A model generated the notes under the pieces. The model worked only from the letters and a program-made list of their open reading frames with translations, did no database searches and had not been told where the DNA came from. Below are positions 6,126-14,480 of a DNA stretch of 14,940 nt, piece by piece. Position 1 is the stretch's first letter. Each line of letters opens with the position of its first letter. The stretch lies in NCBI GenBank assembly GCA_964511575.1, contig CAZEFM010000099.1:1-14940 (forward strand). The letters are read 5' to 3'. The DNA comes from CALKHT01 sp964511575 (GTDB taxonomy: Bacteria; Planctomycetota; Phycisphaerae; Phycisphaerales; Phycisphaeraceae). A program made the position numbers and the translations under genes.

Positions 6126-9100
6126 ATGAAGATTTCGCTTTGGTCTGTGCTGCTGTGCGCCGCGACGGCGTTGTCGTTGCCGGGTGCGGCGGTGACCGCC
6201 GACGACGACGTGAAGAAGGATGTGCCCCAAGCGAACGGTGGCGTGCCGGAGGTGCTGCCTCCGAGCGAGGGGCTCGATGGCGGCGAGGGCGGGCACTGGG
6301 GCATCAAGAACGACGCAGACTGGCAGGATGCACGCTGGGACCAGATGGACATCGGTCCGGTGTTCCACAGTTCGCTCGGCACACCCAACGGGCTGATTGT
6401 TCGCGCGCTGTCCGTGCGCCTTGGCGAGCAACAGCAGGTTTCGGTTGCTTACGATACGCAAAAGGCGGCGATGCGCGTCGCCTGGTCGGACGCGTTCATC
6501 GCCTTCAACCCCGGGCGTTTCGGCCTGATCGGCACGCCACGCATTGGAGGCGACGTCACCTTCGTGGGCGCCGCGGCCGGATGGGGAAGCGCGGCGGTTG
6601 CACACAAGGGTTTTCGACTCAAAGAGAACCGGGTGGTGGTCGCGTACACGGTCGACGAGACGCCGGTACGCGAATCGCCCTGGGTCGAACAAGTCGGCGA
6701 TGCGTTCGCCGTGACACGTACGCTGGAAATTGGTCCTGGCGACAAGCCACTGCGGCTGGTTGTCACCGAGGGGCGGGGCGCCGCCGAGGTGAAGGGCGCC
6801 GCGGGTCGCAGGATCGCGACGGCGACACAAGGCGATCGCATCACGGGTGTGGCCATGGTCGCGGCGCGAGGCGCCCAGTTGCGTGCGGACAACGCGGCCA
6901 TCGTCCTGATCATTCCGCCGCGGCGTCAGACCACGCGTATCAAACTGCTCAACTGGTCGGGCGATGGGCGTGACGTGGGGCTCTTTGAGAACCTCGCCCG
7001 CCGCAGCGCGCCGCCGCAGCCGCTCGATGCGCTGCCACAGAACGATCAAGTCCGCTGGCCCCACGCGCTGACCACCCAGGGGCAGCGCAGCACGCAAGAC
7101 ACCGCCTTTGCCATCGACACCATCACCGTTCCATACGACAACCCCTACAACGCGCTGATGTTCCTCGGCGGGCACGACTTCTTTTCCAACGGTGACGCGG
7201 CGGTCTGCACGCTGCACGGCGATGTCTGGATCGTCACGGGCATCGACGACATGCTCGAAAAGATCACCTGGAAGCGCTACGCCACCGGGTTGTATCAGCC
7301 GCTGGGACTGAAGATCGTCAACGATGAAGTGTATGTGCTCTGCCGCGATCAGATCGTGCGTCTGCACGACACCGATGCCAACGGTGAGGCGGATCACTAC
7401 GAATGTTTCAGCGACGTTATTCAGACCTCGCCCAACGGTCACGACTATGTCACGTGTCTGGAAACGGACGCCGAGGGCAATTTCTACTACGCCGATCCGA
7501 AAGGTGTGCACCGCGTTTCGCCCGACGGTCGAACCCACCACACCATCGCCACAGGGTTTCGCAATCCTAACGGAATTTCAGTAGGCCCCGATGGCGTCGT
7601 CACCGTCGCACCACAGGAAGGCGAATGGACGCCCGCATCCATGATCCATCAGGTGCGTGAAGGCGGATACTACGGGTTCGGGGGGCCACGCGTCACGGCG
7701 GACCGCCCGCTGGGCTATGACCAGCCGCTCCTCTACATTCCGCGGCTGATCGACAACTCAACGGGTGGCCAGGTGTGGGTCACCAGCGACGCATGGGCGC
7801 CACTCAAAGGGCAACTGCTCAACCTCTCGTTCGGCATGAGTTCAATGCAGCTCGTCCTGCGCGAGACGGTGAACGGTGAGCCGCAGGGCACGATCGTACC
7901 GATGCCGGGTCGCTTTCTTTCCGGTGTGCATCGTGGTCGCTTCAGTCCGCACGATGGTCAGCTCTACGTGACCGGAACGCAGGGCTGGGTGACCAACGCG
8001 GTGAGGGACGGATGCTTCCAGCGCGTGCGCTACACCGGTAAACCCATTCACCTTCCCGTTGCGTTCAACACGCACACCAACGGCATCAGCATGCGCTTCG
8101 ACGTCGCGCTCGATCCCGAGGTAGCGACCGATCCGCAGAGCTACGCCATCGAACAGTGGAACTACAAGTACGCCGCGACGTACGGCTCCAAGGAGTACTC
8201 GGCCCGCCATCCCAACGTCGAAGGGCACGATCCCGTTTCCGTCAGCGCGGCGTATCTTTCGCAGGATGGAAAGACGCTGTTCCTGCAGATCCCTGACATT
8301 GCCCCGGTTCACCAGTTGGAGATCAAAGCCACGCTCCAGACCCGCGAAGGCGCGCTCATGCCGTTGCACACCGCGGGCACGATTCACAACGTCGGCCCCG
8401 CACTCGACATCTCAACCTTTCACCGATCCGAACCGATCGAGGAGGTCGAACAGGGTATCGGCGATGCCTCTGGTCTGGTGCTGACCATTGAATCGCGCGT
8501 TGGCAGTCAGCGCGACATGCGCGTTTCGCGATTGGCGGCGCTCACGGTGCCGCAGGGCGCCGCCCCCAGCGCGTTCGTCCCCGCAGGCGCGTTCAACGCA
8601 ACGTGGCGCGGCAACCTCGATCTCGCCAACCGAAGCCTGCTCACCTTCTCCGCCGCAGGTCGCGGCAGTCTTAAATTGATCATCGACGATCAGGTCGTCC
8701 TCGAAGGCAGCGGCGATGACTTTTCGAAGATCAATGAGGCGCAGATTCGCCTGCCCGCCGGCAAGCGACGGCTTGAGATGCACTACGCCTCGCCGGAACG
8801 TGGCGACGCATTCGTTCGCCTGTACTGGAGTGCTCCCGAGTTCGCACGAGAGACAGTACCCGCCGGCGCATTCACGCATGATCCGAACGATCCGCAGCTT
8901 GCGGCGCGCAAGCAGATGCGTCGCGGCCGTGAACTGATTGCGACGATGCAGTGCATCAAATGCCACACGCCCAGCGATGCGTTCGCTTTGAACGAGGCGA
9001 CGGTCATGCCCGAACTGCTCGCCGATGCGCCCGACCTGACGAATTTGGGGGATCGGCTCCGGGCGGGTTGGGTGGCTGAGTGGATCGTCAACCCCAAAGC

Positions 9101-10511
9101 GCTGCGCCCGACCGCGCGCATGCCCGGGTTGTTGGGGCACAGCGACGCTGCTGAGGCCATAAAAGCCAACGATACGCGAGCCTGGGACATCGCCGCGTAC
9201 CTGGCGTCCCTCACCACCCAGGCCGCCGGGGCGAATCAACGCGACTTTGCCGACGCTGCGCTTGTCAACAAGGGCGGCGAACTGTTCGCGCGATTGGGGT
9301 GCTTCTCCTGTCATGGACTGCCCGAGGCGACGCTGAGCGAAGGGGACGATCGCGTGCCGCTGCGCGATGTGGGGCGCAAATGGAAGCCCGCCGCACTCGT
9401 CCAGTTCCTCAAAGCGCCTCATGATCATTACAAGTGGTCGCGCATGCCGAACTTCAAGTTCAACGATGACGAGGCAACGCAGCTTGCGGCGTTTCTCCTC
9501 GAAGGCGCAACCAACGAACCGCTCGTTGCAAACCCGCCCATGGGCGAACCCGCACGCGGCAAACAACTCGTCCAGACACTTGGCTGTATCAACTGCCATA
9601 ATATCGACCGCAACCTCCCCAATCAGTTCCGTGCCAAACCGTGGCAAGCGCTCGCACAAGCCGACTGGCTTCGCGCGGGTTGTGTCGCCGACGAACATGT
9701 CGGCGGACAGGCGCCCAACCTGGGCCTCACCACCGATGAGCGACAGGCCGTCCGTGCGATGCAACCGGAACTGGACGCGCTGAATCGCCGCATCCCCGCA
9801 GAGTTCGCCACACGACAGTTCCAACAACTCGGCTGCATGAATTGTCACGATCGCGATGGCGTCGCTTCGCGATGGTCGTCCGTCGAAAGCGAAGTGGCAC
9901 ACCTGCTGCCCAAGAAAGATCAACCCGACGATGGCTACTACTTCGCCGAAGAAGGCGAGGCCGAGGAAATTAGCCTGCAAAGCCGGCCCGCACTGACGCT
10001 CACGGGCGATCAGTTGCATACGGATTGGCTCAGCGACTTCCTCGCCGGTGAGTTGCCTTACACGCTGCGTCCCTGGCTCGATGCGCGCATGCCCGCTTTC
10101 CCCACACACGCCGCACTGCTCGCCGAGGGGATCACCCATCAACACGGACAACTCACGCATCGGCAGGACAAAGATGCCGCACGCAATGACGCAAGTGCCA
10201 TTGCGATCGGCAAACGGCTGATCGGCACCGATGGATTCAGTTGCAACTCCTGTCACAGCGTCGCGAGCGAAGCCGCCCAGATGCAACTGCACTTCGGTGT
10301 CATCAACCTGGCGCACGCGCGGCAGCGGCTGAGGTTGGAGTTCTACCACCGTTGGTTGCTCAACCCCCAACGTATCGACCCACTCACCCCCATGCCCGCC
10401 TACGCCGATCGCGAAGGTCACACCGTTCTCAACACTGTCCTCGACGGCGACGCTCATCGCCAGTTCGACGCGGTTTGGGAGTACCTGCACACGGTTGAGC
10501 CGCAGGAGTAG
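6126..10511 (+). CDS. Secreted propeller/PA14 protein with five c-type haem sites (1461 aa)
   Basis: ATG 6126 has GGAG (6116-6119) six bases upstream and starts a signal peptide (MKISLWSVLLCAATALSLPG, about residues 1-27). Domains in order: residues about 40-165 resemble the DUF6797-type domain found in planctomycete and verrucomicrobial cytochromes (IGPVFHSSL, GLIVRALSVRLG, VAYDTQKAAMRVAW); about 345-640 form a beta-propeller of the sorbosone-dehydrogenase/NHL kind (FLGGHDFFSNGDAAVCTL, GLYQPLGLKI, GFRNPNGISVGPDG); about 815-910 look like PA14 (LKLIIDDQVVLEG, FVRLYWSAPEF); 935-1461 is a cytochrome region with CIKCH (943), CFSCH (1059), CINCH (1154), CMNCH (1237) and CNSCH (1373). Each CXXCH should bind one haem covalently after export. 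The most likely role is oxidation of a carbohydrate or glycan at the propeller with electrons passed along the haems. The substrate is unknown, and the propeller may be a binding rather than catalytic domain. Confidence 0.9.
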   Translation: MKISLWSVLLCAATALSLPGAAVTADDDVKKDVPQANGGVPEVLPPSEGLDGGEGGHWGIKNDADWQDARWDQMDIGPVFHSSLGTPNGLIVRALSVRLGEQQQVSVAYDTQKAAMRVAWSDAFIAFNPGRFGLIGTPRIGGDVTFVGAAAGWGSAAVAHKGFRLKENRVVVAYTVDETPVRESPWVEQVGDAFAVTRTLEIGPGDKPLRLVVTEGRGAAEVKGAAGRRIATATQGDRITGVAMVAARGAQLRADNAAIVLIIPPRRQTTRIKLLNWSGDGRDVGLFENLARRSAPPQPLDALPQNDQVRWPHALTTQGQRSTQDTAFAIDTITVPYDNPYNALMFLGGHDFFSNGDAAVCTLHGDVWIVTGIDDMLEKITWKRYATGLYQPLGLKIVNDEVYVLCRDQIVRLHDTDANGEADHYECFSDVIQTSPNGHDYVTCLETDAEGNFYYADPKGVHRVSPDGRTHHTIATGFRNPNGISVGPDGVVTVAPQEGEWTPASMIHQVREGGYYGFGGPRVTADRPLGYDQPLLYIPRLIDNSTGGQVWVTSDAWAPLKGQLLNLSFGMSSMQLVLRETVNGEPQGTIVPMPGRFLSGVHRGRFSPHDGQLYVTGTQGWVTNAVRDGCFQRVRYTGKPIHLPVAFNTHTNGISMRFDVALDPEVATDPQSYAIEQWNYKYAATYGSKEYSARHPNVEGHDPVSVSAAYLSQDGKTLFLQIPDIAPVHQLEIKATLQTREGALMPLHTAGTIHNVGPALDISTFHRSEPIEEVEQGIGDASGLVLTIESRVGSQRDMRVSRLAALTVPQGAAPSAFVPAGAFNATWRGNLDLANRSLLTFSAAGRGSLKLIIDDQVVLEGSGDDFSKINEAQIRLPAGKRRLEMHYASPERGDAFVRLYWSAPEFARETVPAGAFTHDPNDPQLAARKQMRRGRELIATMQCIKCHTPSDAFALNEATVMPELLADAPDLTNLGDRLRAGWVAEWIVNPKALRPTARMPGLLGHSDAAEAIKANDTRAWDIAAYLASLTTQAAGANQRDFADAALVNKGGELFARLGCFSCHGLPEATLSEGDDRVPLRDVGRKWKPAALVQFLKAPHDHYKWSRMPNFKFNDDEATQLAAFLLEGATNEPLVANPPMGEPARGKQLVQTLGCINCHNIDRNLPNQFRAKPWQALAQADWLRAGCVADEHVGGQAPNLGLTTDERQAVRAMQPELDALNRRIPAEFATRQFQQLGCMNCHDRDGVASRWSSVESEVAHLLPKKDQPDDGYYFAEEGEAEEISLQSRPALTLTGDQLHTDWLSDFLAGELPYTLRPWLDARMPAFPTHAALLAEGITHQHGQLTHRQDKDAARNDASAIAIGKRLIGTDGFSCNSCHSVASEAAQMQLHFGVINLAHARQRLRLEFYHRWLLNPQRIDPLTPMPAYADREGHTVLNTVLDGDAHRQFDAVWEYLHTVEPQE

Positions 10512-10959
10512 TGGTACTCACCGATCGACCAGCAGTACTGCCGAACCCGCAATGAGTCCCCCATCCGCCGAATCCCCCGTGGCAGGCTTTCGAGCGTCCT
10601 GCACGCGCGGGGGGATCGTCCGAAGGTTCAACTTGCATTGCAGCTTCTGGCCGCGGATTGCGTGAACCGGAGAGTTGATCGTTACGTCACTGGATCACCC
10701 GCTGGGTTACGACTTTATCGGCGACGACCTGCCGGCCAAATGCGAGATCCGTTGCGGGGTTCTACACCGCCTGGAACTGAGCCGGACGGATTTTGATTCC
10801 CGTCCCGTTAGTCACGCAATGCTTTGCCGGCAAATTTTCCCACCCCCTCTCACGCATATGTACCAACGCATTTCCTTGAATCATCAAATCGATCTGCCCC
10901 ACTCGTCCTGCTTCTGATCCTCCATGAGCGGTACAATCGCGTCGAGATCACCATCCGCT
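10512..10959. other. Intergenic region without a recognisable gene
   Basis: This stretch follows the cytochrome gene. It holds a GC-rich stem-loop at 10572-10616 and an open frame of 80 codons (10675-10917, +) with no ribosome binding site and no recognisable motif, which I do not call as a gene. No RNA gene or repeat was seen. Confidence 0.5.
10572..10616 (+). terminator. GC-rich stem-loop after the cytochrome gene
   Basis: ATCCCCC at 10572-10578 can pair with GGGGGAT at 10610-10616, and an inner GCAGG (10582-10586) pairs with CCTGC (10598-10602). The hairpin begins about 60 bases after the cytochrome stop codon. There is no T tract, so it could be a weak terminator, a processing or stability element, or chance. 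Confidence 0.35.
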
Positions 10960-11235
10960 TCACTTGTCACCTGGCCCGTTCATTGCGTTGATTATTGCGA
11001 CGATGGCTTCTCGCATTTCCGGTGAAAGGTTCTGCATCGCGCGGAAAAGGTCGGCATTGCTGAGCGTCTGTGACGCCTCGCTCGTGAGTGCGCCGCTCGG
11101 TTCCTGCCGCCCCCATCCCGTTGGTATCACACGAATTAGCATACGCCGGCGACGCTCGGAAGTCGCCGGAATCGCGCCCATTCCCGATCTTGATGGACTG
11201 CAGCCCTCGGGGCTTGAGGCCGAAGCAAACCTCAA
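10960..11235 (-). CDS. Small hypothetical ORF, related to the ORF at 437-742; possibly a remnant
   Basis: The - strand frame of 91 residues has one convincing part, its C-terminus: EPSGALTSEASQTLSNADLF followed by LSPEMREAIVAIINAMNG. It aligns with APSGARNDQADEQLAELVRR and LLPAIRAGIVAMVHATTD of the small ORF at 437-742, and the DNA shares CATCGTCGCAAT in the same frame position. The N-terminal half looks like arbitrary translation, there is no clear ribosome binding site, and the parallel frame (10967-11248) is equally open, so the gene may be a frameshifted remnant whose 5' part is lost. No integrase accompanies it on this strand. Function is unknown; it could mark an old insertion of the same kind of element as at the left end. 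Confidence 0.4.
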   Translation of the reverse strand: MRFASASSPEGCSPSRSGMGAIPATSERRRRMLIRVIPTGWGRQEPSGALTSEASQTLSNADLFRAMQNLSPEMREAIVAIINAMNGPGDK

Positions 11236-11290
11236 CAGGTTGTACCAAGATTCTTAGTTTTCACCTCGAGAACCGGTTGTTCCAAGAGTG

Positions 11291-11308
11291 ACTTTAAAGT
11301 AGTATACT
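11291..11308 (+). promoter_or_regulatory. Two abutting palindromes with a -10-like sequence before the phosphatase operon
   Basis: ACTTTAAAGT (11291-11300) and AGTATACT (11301-11308) are each perfect palindromes and directly adjoin. TATACT (11303-11308) is a good -10 candidate; a -35 is not clear (TTGTTC at 11277-11282 is 20 bases away). The AT-rich block stands out from its GC-rich surroundings and lies 26 bases before the GTG start, so it is a likely promoter with operator sites. Confidence 0.5.
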
Positions 11309-11333
11309 TATGAGAATGTTACGGAGGTACAAC

Positions 11334-12290
11334 GTGAAGAACTCGCTGGTTGATCCGATCGATGAGGGGCCGCTGGACATCGTGGGCGATATCCACGGTG
11401 AAATGAAGGCCTTACGCGATCTCACCCGAGTCTTGGGCTATGAGGCCGACGGCACGCACCGGGACGGTCGGCGGCTGGTGTTTGTGGGTGATCTGATTGA
11501 TCGCGGGCCGGACAGCATGGGCGTGGTGCGGTGGATCATGGATTTGATCGATCGTGGCCGGGCGCATGCGGTGATGGGCAACCACGATCTGAACGCGGTG
11601 CTGGGCACCCCCAAGCCGGAGAACACCTGGTTGCTCGGACACGGTCCCGTGCCGCCGGGTGAACGTGCGGCGAGCGACGGCGAACGTGATGAGGTGCGAG
11701 CGCTGCTGGCAACGTTGCCGCTCGCTCTGGTGCGGGACGACCTGCGGGTGGTGCATGCGGCCTGGAGCGATGAAGCTGTCAACGAACTTACCCGCGCATC
11801 CAACGTTGTTGACCTCCACGACAGCCACGCACAACGCATCGCTGATGCTCTTGAGCTGATTGACGACCCCATTGAGCGGAACCTTGTCATCCAGAACGAC
11901 AACCCGGTGAAGCGGATCACGTCGGGCCCGGAGCATCGCGCCAACGAGCGATTCTTCGCCGGCGGCCGATGGCGCGACGAGGCACGCACCCGCTGGTGGG
12001 ATGTGTATGAGGGCCCGATGATCGTGTTCGGCCACTACTCGCGGCCGGCAACGGCGAGCGCCGGTAGCGGTGACGGTCTCTTTGACGGTGTCGCGCCGCA
12101 TGCAAGCCTTGCCGGTGGCCGAGCGATGTGCGTGGACTACGGCGTGGGCAGTCGTGCGGCCGAGCGCGCCAGGGGCAAGCCGAATGGTCCCTTCCGCGGT
12201 CGTCTCGCTGCGATGCGTTGGCCTGAGGCGGAACTGGTGTTTGACGATGGCAGCCGCCACCCGCTCGAACACATGGAGCTGACCGCGTGA
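11334..12290 (+). CDS. PPP-type metallophosphatase (PrpE/Ap4A-hydrolase-like), 318 aa
   Basis: The start is GTG 11334, with ACGGAGGT (GGAGG 11323-11327) six bases upstream; an ATG at 11310 in the same frame lies before this ribosome binding site and is less likely. The protein carries the full metal-site signature of the calcineurin-like/PPP superfamily: GDIHG (18-22), GDLIDRGPDS (52-61), GNHD (82-85), a later His in VVHAAW (141) and FGH (His234). Such enzymes hydrolyse phosphoserine/threonine or diadenosine polyphosphates with two metals; the order and PPP-like text fit the PrpE/Ap4A-hydrolase group, but the insertion between the third and fifth motifs is longer than in the roughly 245-residue PrpE proteins. 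No signal peptide, so cytoplasmic. Its stop overlaps the start of the recombinase gene (GTGA), implying translational coupling and perhaps a linked function. Confidence 0.88.
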   Translation: MKNSLVDPIDEGPLDIVGDIHGEMKALRDLTRVLGYEADGTHRDGRRLVFVGDLIDRGPDSMGVVRWIMDLIDRGRAHAVMGNHDLNAVLGTPKPENTWLLGHGPVPPGERAASDGERDEVRALLATLPLALVRDDLRVVHAAWSDEAVNELTRASNVVDLHDSHAQRIADALELIDDPIERNLVIQNDNPVKRITSGPEHRANERFFAGGRWRDEARTRWWDVYEGPMIVFGHYSRPATASAGSGDGLFDGVAPHASLAGGRAMCVDYGVGSRAAERARGKPNGPFRGRLAAMRWPEAELVFDDGSRHPLEHMELTA

Positions 12291-13285
12291 AGGCGAATGC
12301 ACACAAGTGGATCGACCCGCACCGGACGCCGGAGCGTTCACCCGCTGGCAGGTACATTCAAAGTCTCGGCGCCGGGTCGCGCCGCAGTATGGAGCAGTCG
12401 CTTACCACCCTGGCGGCATTGGTCGCAGGCGAGGGCGCCGATCCCTACCGCTTTCGATGGGAGAAGCTGCAGCGTGAGCAGACGGTCCGGATGCGGGCTG
12501 AACTCATCGAGCGACTGGCGCCTGCCACAGTCAACAAGATGCTCTCCGCGTTGCGCAGCGTGCTGCGCACCGCACGCGACATGCAACTCATCGCTGAACG
12601 TGACTATCAGACCGCGGCAAGCCTTGAACCCGCCCCACGCGCCGCGGCGGCGGACACATCAGCCGACCTGCCCATTACCCCTCAGGTCATCGAAAAACTC
12701 TTCGCCGCCTGCACCCGCGACGACCATGCCGCCAGTCGCCGCGACGCCGCCGTGCTCGCGATCTACCTGAGCACCGGCCTCCGCCGCTCTGAAGTGGTGG
12801 CGTTGAACGTGACCGATTACGACAACAAAGCCGGCACGCTCTTCATCGCCGGCGAACGCCCCGAATATCAACGCACCGCGAAACTCGGCCGCGCCGCTCG
12901 CCAGGCGATCGACCACTGGCTCGACATTCGCAGCGTTGAGCCGGGCCCGCTGATCCTGCCGGTGGATCGCTCGGGCTTGATTCAGTTCCGCCGACTCACC
13001 GACCAGGCGGTGTATGACATTCTCAGCCGCATCGTCCGCCGCGCCGGCCTTACCGGCGTGACGTCCCGCGCATTGCGCCGCGCCTACGTTCTCAGCCTCA
13101 TCCGTGCGGGGTGCAAACCCGACGAGGTGCAGCAGCGCGTCGGCCACGCAAGTTGGCTTACCACCGCCGGCTACCACCGACTGGCGCGCGCCGGCGACGA
13201 AAGCGGCTACGACATCGAACATTTGCCCTACCGCTTACCCGAGGGAGCCAACCATGAACCATCCCGGAGCCATTCTCACCGTTGA
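12287..13285 (+). CDS. Tyrosine recombinase (site-specific integrase), 332 aa
   Basis: GTG 12287 overlaps the phosphatase stop by four bases and has GGAG (12275-12278) eight bases upstream. Residues of about 15-110 form a helical core-binding (SAM-like) domain; residues 128-310 form the catalytic domain. Visible catalytic residues are Arg166 in TGLRRSE, a probable Lys199 (RTAKLG), Arg264 in the HxxR box, His287 in VGH and the nucleophile Tyr296 in TAGYHR. The first position of the HxxR box, normally His, is Arg261 (SRALRR). The overall text resembles chromosomal XerD-like integrases of about 330 residues, so the gene appears complete. The last 11 residues are encoded in DNA that also starts the next gene. 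Position in the middle of a tight operon, rather than at the end of an element, is unusual for an integrase. Target site unknown. Confidence 0.9.
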   Translation: MKANAHKWIDPHRTPERSPAGRYIQSLGAGSRRSMEQSLTTLAALVAGEGADPYRFRWEKLQREQTVRMRAELIERLAPATVNKMLSALRSVLRTARDMQLIAERDYQTAASLEPAPRAAAADTSADLPITPQVIEKLFAACTRDDHAASRRDAAVLAIYLSTGLRRSEVVALNVTDYDNKAGTLFIAGERPEYQRTAKLGRAARQAIDHWLDIRSVEPGPLILPVDRSGLIQFRRLTDQAVYDILSRIVRRAGLTGVTSRALRRAYVLSLIRAGCKPDEVQQRVGHASWLTTAGYHRLARAGDESGYDIEHLPYRLPEGANHEPSRSHSHR

Positions 13286-14480
13286 TGACGATGTGCTCTG
13301 CCGCGTCATTGAGCGCGCGACCACGCGTCTGGTCGTCGTCACGCCGGGCATGAGCCTGTCCGTAGCCGAGATCCTCGCAGACAAGTGGCGGCTGATGGGG
13401 GCCGACAACGTGCATGTGACAGTCGACGTCGACGCGGAGGTGTTCCGCCTGGGCATGGGGGAATTCGAAGCCGTCAAGCTGCTGGAGACAACGGCCCACG
13501 CCCTGGGCACAACGCTGAACATACAACCGGGCTTGCGGATCGCGGTGATTGTTTCGGACAGCGACACGCTCATCTACTCGCCAACCATCGAATGCGTGCA
13601 GGCGATGCAGGCGAGACCCGGCGAACCAAACAGCGACAGGCCCCTGCAACCCAACGCCATCCACCTGTCCCAGCCGCCGGCGCAACTGGCGAACGATCTG
13701 GGGATTGGTCCCGACGGCGTGCGAACGCAGACGATCGGCCTCGACAAAGCACCACGCGGCACGATCAAGGAAGTCGAGCAACAACTAAAGCAGTGCCCAC
13801 CGCAACCGTTCGACCTCACGCGTCGCCTGCGGGTGTATGCCGCACACATCGAGTTCGTCGAGCTGCGTCTCACCGGCTGCAACATCGGCCGACGCACGAT
13901 CGCCATCCCTCCTGACCTCGTCGGCCTCACCGACGAAAAGACCCGCCGCCTGCTCGAAAGTAAGTTCCGCATTCTCGCCGAGGGCGACACGGGCGTGTGG
14001 GGCCAGGAGCTGCGCGCCATCAAGGACTTTATCGTCAGGCGATTCCTCGTGCTCCTGCCTGGTTTTGGCTACGTTTTGCGCGTTGAGGACAAACGTCGCT
14101 TCGAGCTTGCCGTGAAGACATTGCGAAAGCTCGTGGCACGTGCGCGGCTGCGCAAGCGCAAGAAGCTGCAGGCCGCCATCGATCGTCACCGCGACGCCCT
14201 GGTCAACGCCCTGCTCCCCGCCGTCACCTGCAACCCACCCAAGCGTTGGTCAGACCTGTTCCCCGGCAACCCTGACGACCTGCTCCGCGACGAACTCAAA
14301 GCCCTCATCGGCAACGCCGACGACCTGCTCAGCGAAGCCAAGGTCGAGCTGCGCTACAAAGGCGTCACCTACGAAACCCTGCAGGATCCTCAGTTCGTCG
14401 CATCAGTGCAGCGAGCATTACCCGACCTGGAAGCGCTTCATTCGGAATGGACCGCCGCGATGCCCGGTAAAGGGCGCTGA
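13254..14480 (+). CDS. Uncharacterised PLD-like protein without HKD motif, 408 aa
   Basis: ATG 13254 has GAGGGA (13241-13246) seven bases upstream and overlaps the recombinase gene by 32 bases in another frame. The N-terminal part (about 1-112: VDDDVLCRVIERATTRLVVV, PGMSLSVAEIL, VTVDVDAEVFRLGMGE, RIAVIVSDSDTLIYSP) resembles the start of a phospholipase-D-like nuclease domain, but no HxKx4D motif is present, so it is probably not a working PLD enzyme. After a low-complexity linker (about 115-145), a second region (185-390) contains FDLTRRLRVYAAHIEFVELRLTG-like strands, IPPDLVG, LLPGFGYVLR, a very basic helix (RKLVARARLRKRKK, 291-304), NALLPAV and an acidic DDLLRDELK. This architecture occurs in uncharacterised bacterial proteins that I cannot name. 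The basic helix suggests nucleic-acid contact. The operon, and a helicase gene facing it, make a DNA-processing role possible. Confidence 0.75.
   Translation: MNHPGAILTVDDDVLCRVIERATTRLVVVTPGMSLSVAEILADKWRLMGADNVHVTVDVDAEVFRLGMGEFEAVKLLETTAHALGTTLNIQPGLRIAVIVSDSDTLIYSPTIECVQAMQARPGEPNSDRPLQPNAIHLSQPPAQLANDLGIGPDGVRTQTIGLDKAPRGTIKEVEQQLKQCPPQPFDLTRRLRVYAAHIEFVELRLTGCNIGRRTIAIPPDLVGLTDEKTRRLLESKFRILAEGDTGVWGQELRAIKDFIVRRFLVLLPGFGYVLRVEDKRRFELAVKTLRKLVARARLRKRKKLQAAIDRHRDALVNALLPAVTCNPPKRWSDLFPGNPDDLLRDELKALIGNADDLLSEAKVELRYKGVTYETLQDPQFVASVQRALPDLEALHSEWTAAMPGKGR

Noticed and set aside
5721..7541. 606-codon open frame on the - strand
   Set aside because: It is antisense to the isomerase and cytochrome genes, which have signal peptides, ribosome binding sites and clear motifs. 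Its translation is His/Arg/Val-rich with no domain, as expected for a shadow frame in GC-rich DNA.
8412..10490. 692-codon open frame on the - strand
   Set aside because: It lies opposite the five CXXCH motifs of the cytochrome region. The translation has no recognisable motif and no plausible start signal.
10675..10917. 80-codon + strand ORF in the gap after the cytochrome gene
   Set aside because: No Shine-Dalgarno sequence before the start, no recognisable motif, and a composition typical of non-coding DNA.
11236..11290. Possible integrase remnant upstream of the - strand small ORF
   Set aside because: Translation of the short stretch shows no integrase box; too short to support a call.
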